A stretch of 20,126 nucleotides of DNA from CAZVCJ01 sp964625745 (lineage in GTDB: Bacteria > Chloroflexota > Anaerolineae > VGOG01), in the NCBI GenBank assembly GCA_964625745.1, contig CAZVCJ010000068.1:1-20126 (forward strand). Reading direction: 5' to 3'. Positions 14,541-20,126 of this stretch are shown in pieces. The notes beneath the pieces are model-generated. The model was not told the DNA's origin. It made no database searches and was given only the letters and a program-made list of their open reading frames with translations. Made by a program: the position numbers and the translations under genes. The first letter of the stretch is position 1. The number at the start of each line of letters is the position of its first letter.

Positions 14541-15560
14541 ATGGAATCAAAAGCACCTGTATTATTAGATGTCAAGGGTCTGAAAAAGTACTTCCCTATC
14601 CAGAAGGGCTTCTTACGACGGGTGGTGGGCCACGTGCGGGCCGTGGATGGCGTGAACCTCTTCGTCCGAGAGGGAGAGACTCTCGGACTGGTAGGGGAGT
14701 CGGGCTGTGGTAAGACCACCACTGGTCGCTGCATCTTGCGCGCTTACGAGCCAACGGCAGGTGAGGTCTGGTTCCGCCAGGACGGGGAGATGGTGAACGT
14801 CTTTGAAGTCCCCAAAGATGAAATGAAGGCCCTGCGGCGCGAGATGCAGATCATTTTCCAGGATCCCTTCTCTTCCCTCAACCCGAGGATGACGGTGATG
14901 GACATCGTCAGCGAACCGCTGCGCATCCACGGCATCGCCAAGGGCGCGGAGCTCAAATCAATGGTCCGAGAGCTTTTGGAGGCGGTCGGCCTTAGGGCGC
15001 AGCACATGAGTCGTTACTCCTATGCCTTCAGCGGCGGACAGCGACAGCGCATCGGCGTCGCCCGCGCCCTGGCCTTGCGGCCCAAGCTCATCGTGGCCGA
15101 CGAGCCGGTTTCGGCCCTGGACGTCTCCATCCAGGCCCAGACGCTCAACCTGCTTGAGGATCTCCAGAAGGAGTTTGGCCTGACCTACCTCTTTATCGCC
15201 CACGACCTTTCTGTAGTGGAACACATCAGCGACCGGGTGGCTGTGATGTACCTGGGCGTCATCGTCGAGCTGGCCTCGGCCGACGAGTTATACGCTGGCC
15301 CCATGCATCCCTACACAGAAGCCCTGCTTTCGGCAGTGCCCCGCACTGATCCGGATCACATATCCAAGCGGATCATTCTCCCAGGGGACGTCCCCAGCCC
15401 GGCCGACCCGCCCCCCGGCTGCAAATTCCATCCCCGCTGTCGTTACGCCAAAGACATCTGCAGCAAGGAGATTCCTCAGTGGCGCGAACTGAGCGACGAC
15501 CACTGGGTCGCTTGCCACCGCGCCGACGAGCTGACCCTGCTCGGCATCGCCTATGACTGA
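14541..15560 (+). CDS. ABC importer ATPase, DppF/OppF type
   Basis: 339 residues from ATG 14541, 59 bases after the dppD-type stop; the ribosome binding site is weak (AGAGGC). An open frame back to 14403 overlaps dppD and is rejected, because MESKAPVLLDVKGLKKYFPIQKG is the normal family N-terminus. Walker A is G52-ESGCGKT-59, signature S164-GGQRQR, Walker B VADEP with D187-E188, H-loop in FIAHDLS. The C-terminal extension has GCKFHPRCRYAKDIC. Its N-terminus is similar to, but clearly not the same as, the ATPase scrap at 17636-17716. Confidence 0.93.
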   Translation: MESKAPVLLDVKGLKKYFPIQKGFLRRVVGHVRAVDGVNLFVREGETLGLVGESGCGKTTTGRCILRAYEPTAGEVWFRQDGEMVNVFEVPKDEMKALRREMQIIFQDPFSSLNPRMTVMDIVSEPLRIHGIAKGAELKSMVRELLEAVGLRAQHMSRYSYAFSGGQRQRIGVARALALRPKLIVADEPVSALDVSIQAQTLNLLEDLQKEFGLTYLFIAHDLSVVEHISDRVAVMYLGVIVELASADELYAGPMHPYTEALLSAVPRTDPDHISKRIILPGDVPSPADPPPGCKFHPRCRYAKDICSKEIPQWRELSDDHWVACHRADELTLLGIAYD

Positions 15561-15696
15561 GGCTGGTCTGCGCCATCGTTCAGGGTCTTTTAGAACCAGG
15601 GTTCCTGCTTTCCCCAGGCTCAGGAAAGGTTGCCATGCCCCCCCACGACCACGAGAGAATTCTTGCCCAATGCGGGAGAACGTTTCACGCTGCCTC

Positions 15697-15725
15697 TTGA
15701 CAAATCGAAACCTCTGTGATATAAT
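15697..15725 (+). promoter_or_regulatory. Consensus promoter of the GH4-GH67 unit (copy of the lacI-2 promoter)
   Basis: TTGACA (15697-15702) and TATAAT (15720-15725), 17 bases apart, followed by the operator core and GTTGAAGAGAGG, which aligns with GTTGAGGAGAGG in front of lacI-2. Confidence 0.85.
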
Positions 15726-15728
15726 CCT

Positions 15729-15740
15729 GTTAGCGCTAAC
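15729..15740. promoter_or_regulatory. LacI-type operator, second copy
   Basis: GTTAGCGCTAAC, a perfect 12-base palindrome identical to the core of the lacI-2 operator at 7880-7891 and placed the same way just after the -10 box. It should bring the downstream glycosidase genes under LacI-2. Confidence 0.8.
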
Positions 15741-15758
15741 GGCCAACAGCGTTGAAGA

Positions 15759-16246
15759 GAGGATCCACAGTGGGAATTGAGCGTATTGCAATCGCTTGAA
15801 GAAAAGCAAGTGGATGGTGTTGTGCTGTGTAGTTCGCGTCTCGACGACAGCGAGTTAGAAGCAGCATTGGCTCATCACCCGGCCGCCGTGTTGGTCAACC
15901 GCCGGCTCGAGGGAGGTGGGGTCGTTGGTTCAGTACTGATCGACGACGAAGCTGGCGGCCGACTGGCTACCCAACATCTATTACAGGCCGGTCACCGGGC
16001 GGTGGGCTTCCTCGCTGGCCCCCTGGCCTCCCGCAGCAGTCGCCAGCGGGCCAAGGGCTATCGCGCTGCCCTGGCTGCTGCTGCCTTGCCCCACCATCCT
16101 GACTGGACGCGACATTGTTCCCCCTCAGTACAAAACGGGCGAGAAACCGCTCGTCATTTGTTGACCGCCTATCCTGAACTGACAGCGGCGAATGTACGGA
16201 GACTGTGCTGCAACCGGAACTCATCGTCCGGGCCAGCGCACCGTAG
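15759..16246 (+). pseudogene. Deleted copy of lacI-2 lacking the DNA-binding domain
   Basis: From GAGGATCC at 15759 the sequence follows lacI-2 from base 8223 (offset 7536). The HTH, hinge and first third of the effector domain are missing: the leader GAGAGG joins straight to the middle of the gene, the junction lying in a GAGG present at both ends of the 313-base deletion. A second deletion of net 214 bases (between the equivalents of 8647 and 8868) shifts the frame near the end. The ancestral stop is at 16244-16246. A frame from TTG 15777 is open to 16295, but without a DNA-binding domain or a complete effector domain it cannot be a working LacI repressor. Confidence 0.88.
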
Positions 16247-16252
16247 GTGTCT

Positions 16253-16280
16253 GATGTTCGATGTGCCATGTTTCACGAGT
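16253..16280. repeat. Period-7 array upstream of the GH4 gene
   Basis: Units GATGTTC, GATGTGC, CATGTTT, CACGAGT lie between the end of the lacI remnant and the GH4 ribosome binding site. Confidence 0.45.
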
Positions 16281-16312
16281 TCTTCACCTATCTGACCGGG
16301 GAGAGGGCTGCG

Positions 16313-17629
16313 ATGAAGATCGCTTTTATCGGCGGCGGCAGCGTCCAGTGGACGCCGAAGCTGGTGACCGATATGGCACTGACCGAGACATTGGCCGGCG
16401 CCAACCTGGTGCTTCACGATATTGACGCGGACGCACTTGAGTTACTGACCCGCGCGTGCGAGCGCATCGTCGCGCAGGTAGGTGAGAGTCTGCAGGTCAC
16501 AGCTACGCTAGATCGTGCCGAGGCGCTGCGGGACGCTGACTTTGTGATCTTGTGCGTCGCCATCGGCGGGCTTCCGGCGGTGCGCAACGATCTGGAGATC
16601 CCGGAGCGCTATGGCATCTACCAGCCGGTGGGCGACACGGTGGGGCCTGGTGGACTGGCGCGCGGGCTGCGCCACATCCCTTTCGCCGTGCAGGTCGCCC
16701 GCGAGATGGAGCAACTGTGTCCCCATGCCTGGATGCTCAACCTGACCAATCCGATGACCACGATCTGCCGTGGCATGACTCGTGCGACCAACATTCGCAC
16801 CATCGGGTTGTGCCACGAGGTGACCGGCGTAAGTCGTCATCTCGCGGGTTTGCTCGACGTTCCGGTAGAGGCAATCACGCTTGAGGTTGCGGGTATCAAC
16901 CACCTGCCAGTCATTCTGCGCTTTGACGTCGGCGGGCGTGATGGAATGGACATGCTGCGCGACTGGCTGGCGGAGCACGGGCCATTCGCCCAGGTGGGTC
17001 AACTCGACCTCAACTCAGTTTTTGATGTCTTTACCGATCGGCTGGCAGTCAAGCTGACGTTGTTCGAGCAACTCGGCGTGCTGTTCGGCGCGGGAGATCG
17101 TCACGTGGCTGAGTTCATCCCCGGCTTCCTGACCGAAGCAAGCGAACGTGGCCGTCGCTACGGCGTCGTGCTGACGACGGCTGATCAGCGTGAGGAGATG
17201 GCCCGCTTGCGCCGTGCCCAGATCGAGCTCTTTGTCGGTGGGGAGACGGAGAAACTGCAGCGGTCGCAGGAGCAGCTTGCGCCGGTGATGGCCGCACTCG
17301 CCGGAGGGCCGGCGGGCCAGTTTATCGTCAACGTGCCGAACAATGGCCAGATAGACAACCTGCCGCGCGAAGCGGTCGTCGAGTGTATGGCGGAGGTAGA
17401 CTCACTGGGAGTGCGGCCGCTGGCCGTTGGCGCGCTGCCACAGGCGGCCTACGCCGTGATTGCACCTCACGTCGCCCGGCAAGAACTGATCGTCGAGGCT
17501 GCGCTGACCAACCAGCGTGAGCCAGCGCTAGCCGCACTGGCCACCGATCCACTGGTGCGCGACCCAGCGATGGTCGAGCCGCTGCTCGACGAGTTGCTGG
17601 AGGCGAATGTAGCCTTGCAGAAAGAGTGA
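16313..17629 (+). CDS. Glycoside hydrolase family 4, CHEV type (alpha-galacturonidase or alpha-glucosidase)
   Basis: 438 residues from ATG 16313, which has GGGGAGAGG (16298-16306) upstream; an in-frame ATG at 16247 lies in the lacI remnant spacer and is rejected. The N-terminal NAD-binding fold starts with MKIAFIGGGSVQW. N143-LTNP-147 is the family's second signature. The metal ligands are C167 in C-H-E-V and H197 in GINHLP. GH4 enzymes use NAD+ and Mn2+ in an oxidation-elimination mechanism and act on free sugars or phosphosugars in the cytoplasm. The CHEV motif is that of alpha-glucosidases and alpha-galacturonidases, not of 6-phosphoglycosidases (CNxP). Next to a GH67 and a polygalacturonase scrap, a uronic acid substrate is likely. 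Confidence 0.85.
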   Translation: MKIAFIGGGSVQWTPKLVTDMALTETLAGANLVLHDIDADALELLTRACERIVAQVGESLQVTATLDRAEALRDADFVILCVAIGGLPAVRNDLEIPERYGIYQPVGDTVGPGGLARGLRHIPFAVQVAREMEQLCPHAWMLNLTNPMTTICRGMTRATNIRTIGLCHEVTGVSRHLAGLLDVPVEAITLEVAGINHLPVILRFDVGGRDGMDMLRDWLAEHGPFAQVGQLDLNSVFDVFTDRLAVKLTLFEQLGVLFGAGDRHVAEFIPGFLTEASERGRRYGVVLTTADQREEMARLRRAQIELFVGGETEKLQRSQEQLAPVMAALAGGPAGQFIVNVPNNGQIDNLPREAVVECMAEVDSLGVRPLAVGALPQAAYAVIAPHVARQELIVEAALTNQREPALAALATDPLVRDPAMVEPLLDELLEANVALQKE

Positions 17630-17635
17630 GAAAAG

Positions 17636-17716
17636 ATGGCCGAAAACGTACGGCGTAACCAGTTGCTGCTTGAGGTGAAAGGCCTGAAAATGCACTTTCC
17701 CATCGAGTGGCGCTGA
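17636..17716 (+). pseudogene. N-terminal scrap of an Opp/Dpp-type ABC ATPase
   Basis: ATG 17636, six bases after the GH4 stop, begins a 26-codon frame that ends at TGA 17714-17716. Residues 9-24, QLLLEVKGLKMHFPIE, are the standard N-terminus of OppF/DppF ATPases (compare VLLDVKGLKKYFPIQ in the intact gene at 14541), but the sequence stops before Walker A. The DNA differs from the intact gene, so it derives from another transporter that once followed GH4. Its stop overlaps the ATG of GH67 (TGATG), so it may now act as a leader peptide coupling translation. Confidence 0.7.
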
Positions 17717-19968
17717 TGGGCAACATGACAGAGCAGATGACGACGGACACAACACTCGCCGCTGGACATGCGCCAGCCAGGGATGGGTATGAGCTGTGGT
17801 TGGGCTACCGGCCAGTTCGGCCCGCCGAGCGCCTGGCGTCTTATCGAGCGTACCTGCAAGAAATCGCAGTCCCCGGCGATTCGCCCACGATGGCGGCGGT
17901 CCGTTCGGAATTGCAGCGGGGACTGGCCGGGTTGCTGGATGGGCCGGTGGATGTTGGCCAGGACCGGCTGCAGGGGGCAGGTCTTCTCACCGGAACACCA
18001 CAGACGGCGTCCCAAATCGCCGCCCTCGGCTGGGACGAGCAGATCGAGGCGCAAGGCCCGGAAGGGTACGTGATTCGCTCCGCCACGGTGGACGGCGAGC
18101 CTGCGGTCGTGGTCGCCGCCGGGAGCGAGTTGGGCGTGCTGTACGGCGGCTTTCACTTCCTGCGGCTCCTGCAGACCCAACAGCCGCTCGCCGGGCTCGA
18201 CGTCGCTGAGCGGCCGAGGGTCCAACTGCGCCTGCTCGACCACTGGGATAATCTGGATGGCTCGATCGAACGCGGGTACGCCGGCGAATCCCTCTGGCAG
18301 TGGGAGGAACTCCCCGACACGCTCGGTCCACGCTACCGTGACTACGCCCGGGCCTGCGCTTCGATCGGCATCAACGGCGCCGTGCTGAACAACGTCAACG
18401 CAAACCCGAGGATCTTGAGGGGCGATTACCTGGAGAAGGTGGCAGCCCTGGCCGATGTCCTGCGGCCCTACGGCATTAAGGTGTACCTCTCCGCCAATTT
18501 CGCGTCACCCCTGAGACCGTTGGATACACCTGGCCGATTCATAAGAGATGGGGGCATTGGGAATCTACACACCGCAGACCCCCTCGACCCAGACGTCGAA
18601 CGGTGGTGGAAGGAAAAGGCGGACGAAATCTATCGCCACATTCCCGACTTTGGCGGGTTTCTGGTGAAGGCGGGCTCGGAGGGCATGCCTGGGCCATTTG
18701 ATTACGGCCGCACCCACGCGGAGGGCGCGAACATGCTGGCCAGGGCATTGGCTCCCCACGGGGGGATCGTCATGTGGCGTGCCTTCGTCTACGACGCCGA
18801 CACCGACCCCGACCGGGCGAAACGGGCATATAAAGAATTCGTGCCACTGGATGGCAAGTTCGACGACAACGTGTTTGTGCAGGTCAAGAACGGCCCTGTG
18901 GACTTTCAGCCCAGGGAGCCCTTCCACCCCCTCTTTGGTGCGATGCCCAAGACGCCGCTGATGATGGAATTCCAGGTCACCCAGGAATACCTGGGGCAGG
19001 CGATACACCTGGTTTACCTGGCGCCGATGTGGAAGGAGGTGCTGGACTCTGATACCTTTGCCCAGGGGAAGGGCTCCACAGTGGCCAGAGTCGTTGACGG
19101 CAGTCTGCACGGCTATCCCATGACGGGCATCGCCGGCGTGGCGAACGTCGGCTCCGACCGCAACTGGTGCGGGCACCACTTTGCGCAGGCGAACTGGTAC
19201 GCCTTTGGCCGGCTGGCCTGGAATCAACACCTCAGTTCGGAAGCGATTGCCGAGGAGTGGATCCGCGCCACGTTCACCAACGACGATGGAGCCGTCGCGA
19301 CCATCCTGGATATGATGATGGGCTCCTGGGAAGCGTGCGTGAATTACATGACGCCGCTCGGTCTGCATCACCTCATGCGCGAAGGGCACCACTATGGCCC
19401 CGATCTTGACTATGATACGGGACGTGAGGATTGGAACCCTCCTTACTACCATCGCGCCGACGCCGAAGGGTTGGGTTTTGACCGCAGCAGCAGCGGCAGC
19501 AATGCCGTCGAGCAGTACTACCCCCCGGTCCGCGACCTGTTCGACGACCGCGCGGCCTGCCCGGAGAAATACCTGCTGTGGTTCCACCATGTCCCGTGGG
19601 ATTATGAGATGCACTCAGGGCGGACGCTGTGGGACGAACTTGCCTGGTACTATTACCACGGCGTCGAGTACGTCAGTCGGATGCTGGAGACCTGGGTGGA
19701 GCTCAAGCCCCATGTCGCCCTGCAGCGCCACGAGGAGGTGCTGAGAAAGCTCTCGATGCAGGAGGCCCACGCCATCGAATGGCCGCAGGTATCTCTGTCC
19801 TACTTTCAGAGGTTCAGTCGGCGGCCGATGGCGGTGGACGTCCCCGGCGGCGCTATCCACGAGGCCGAGGCGGCGACGCTCGAGCCGCCGGGCATCGTGT
19901 GTTCGTCAGGCGAGCACGATAACACTTACACGTCGACCACATCCGTATCCCAGGGACGAGCGTCTTAG
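17716..19968 (+). CDS. GH67 alpha-glucuronidase
   Basis: 750 residues if ATG 17716 is used; GTG 17707 and ATGs 17725 and 17734 are also in frame and none has a clear Shine-Dalgarno. The family signatures are strong: FLVKAGSEGMPGP with the general acid E322; VQVKNGPVDFQPREP with D396; MEFQVTQEYLGQ with E424, the residues matching the catalytic Glu and Asp/Glu pair of characterised GH67 enzymes. SGSNAVEQYY and SYFQRFSRRP mark the C-terminal domain. GH67 enzymes remove (4-O-methyl-)glucuronic acid from the non-reducing end of aldouronic acids. No signal peptide, so it works in the cytoplasm on imported oligosaccharides. It is longer than typical (about 670-720), with a Ser/Thr-rich C-terminal tail of about 35 residues. 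Confidence 0.93.
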   Translation: MGNMTEQMTTDTTLAAGHAPARDGYELWLGYRPVRPAERLASYRAYLQEIAVPGDSPTMAAVRSELQRGLAGLLDGPVDVGQDRLQGAGLLTGTPQTASQIAALGWDEQIEAQGPEGYVIRSATVDGEPAVVVAAGSELGVLYGGFHFLRLLQTQQPLAGLDVAERPRVQLRLLDHWDNLDGSIERGYAGESLWQWEELPDTLGPRYRDYARACASIGINGAVLNNVNANPRILRGDYLEKVAALADVLRPYGIKVYLSANFASPLRPLDTPGRFIRDGGIGNLHTADPLDPDVERWWKEKADEIYRHIPDFGGFLVKAGSEGMPGPFDYGRTHAEGANMLARALAPHGGIVMWRAFVYDADTDPDRAKRAYKEFVPLDGKFDDNVFVQVKNGPVDFQPREPFHPLFGAMPKTPLMMEFQVTQEYLGQAIHLVYLAPMWKEVLDSDTFAQGKGSTVARVVDGSLHGYPMTGIAGVANVGSDRNWCGHHFAQANWYAFGRLAWNQHLSSEAIAEEWIRATFTNDDGAVATILDMMMGSWEACVNYMTPLGLHHLMREGHHYGPDLDYDTGREDWNPPYYHRADAEGLGFDRSSSGSNAVEQYYPPVRDLFDDRAACPEKYLLWFHHVPWDYEMHSGRTLWDELAWYYYHGVEYVSRMLETWVELKPHVALQRHEEVLRKLSMQEAHAIEWPQVSLSYFQRFSRRPMAVDVPGGAIHEAEAATLEPPGIVCSSGEHDNTYTSTTSVSQGRAS

Positions 19969-20036
19969 CGCCAACACCGGCAAAGCGAAGATAGTTGAGT
20001 TCATTGAGGAGAAGATGACGCCACGATGCCAAGTCC

Positions 20037-20065
20037 TTGACAATGCTTGGGGTACGTGATATAAT
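20037..20065 (+). promoter_or_regulatory. Consensus sigma-70 promoter for a gene beyond the window
   Basis: TTGACA (20037-20042) and TATAAT (20060-20065) are 17 bases apart. No LacI-type palindrome follows; only a loose AGGGA/TCCCT pair is seen. The 68 bases between the GH67 stop and this promoter hold no terminator that I can recognise. Confidence 0.75.
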
Positions 20066-20126
20066 GAAATTCAGGGAATGTTTAGAGTCTCCCTACAGGG
20101 CTAATCATCTCCAAAAAGTCGTTGCC

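Larger units (their letters stand above)
15561..15758. other. Spacer after the importer operon
   Basis: No gene. It has a weak hairpin, CTTTCC (15608-15613) with GGAAAG (15623-15628), without a T-run, and then the promoter and operator that duplicate those of lacI-2. I see no convincing terminator for the importer operon. Confidence 0.5.

Noticed and set aside
15777..16295. 172-codon open frame as a functional truncated LacI
   Set aside because: It lacks the DNA-binding domain and part of the effector domain, is frameshifted near the end, and has only a TTG start without a well-placed ribosome binding site.
19965..19974. TTAGCGCCAA at the GH67 stop codon as a third LacI-2 operator
   Set aside because: It differs from the core by one base but lacks the flanking palindrome, lies 63 bases upstream of the next -35 box, and overlaps the coding end; too weak to claim.
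20015..20059. 14-codon frame after GAGGAG at 20006-20011
   Set aside because: It is very short, overlaps the -35 box of a promoter, has a cramped ribosome-site spacing, and matches no known family N-terminus.

Overview
The window reads as bacterial accessory carbohydrate-metabolism DNA, fairly GC-rich, with genes from 941 on all on the + strand. The style points to a Chloroflexota (Anaerolineae-like) genome. The signs are a family 5 solute-binding lipoprotein with a Val/Glu/Lys tandem repeat just after the lipobox, several LacI regulators, a stand-alone four-helix-bundle (S23/IVP-type) gene, and short period-7 repeats in the spacers. This assignment rests on pattern recall, not on a search.

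Layout. (1) 2-726: end of a two-gene unit, an unrecognised small protein and a PIN-domain nuclease (possible toxin-antitoxin pair). (2) 809-5713: a LacI-controlled unit. A consensus promoter with two copies of one palindromic operator precedes lacI, then homologues of the three late enzymes of the inositol pathway described in Thermotoga maritima: IolM (scyllo-inosose 3-dehydrogenase), IolN (3-dehydro-scyllo-inosose hydrolase) and IolO (5-dehydro-L-gluconate epimerase). A four-helix-bundle gene flanked by inverted heptamer arrays sits between iolM and iolN. (3) 5714-7595: spacer with a minus-strand gene remnant, then a HAD hydrolase, a 20-codon N-terminal scrap of a GH28-like polygalacturonase, and a GDPD-family phosphodiesterase. 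(4) 7848-15560: a second LacI regulator behind a consensus promoter/operator, followed by a complete Opp/Dpp-type ABC importer (binding protein, two permeases, two ATPases). (5) 15697-19968: a second copy of the lacI-2 promoter/operator and a deleted lacI-2 copy, then a GH4 glycosidase, a 26-codon scrap of another ABC ATPase, and a GH67 alpha-glucuronidase. (6) 20037-20065: a consensus promoter for a gene beyond the window.

How it works together (inference). The ABC importer probably brings in uronic-acid-bearing oligosaccharides such as glucurono-xylo-oligosaccharides. GH67 and GH4, which lack signal peptides, would cleave them in the cytoplasm. The inositol branch ends in D-tagaturonate and GH67 releases a (4-O-methyl-)glucuronate, so both halves could feed hexuronate catabolism. 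No myo-inositol 2-dehydrogenase (IolG) or hexuronate enzymes are in the window.

The most notable structure is the evidence of rearrangement: a duplicated promoter/operator plus broken regulator now in front of GH4-GH67, a 271-bp stretch of the two lacI copies that reads as identical inside otherwise diverged sequence, and N-terminal scraps of two other genes left at operon junctions.
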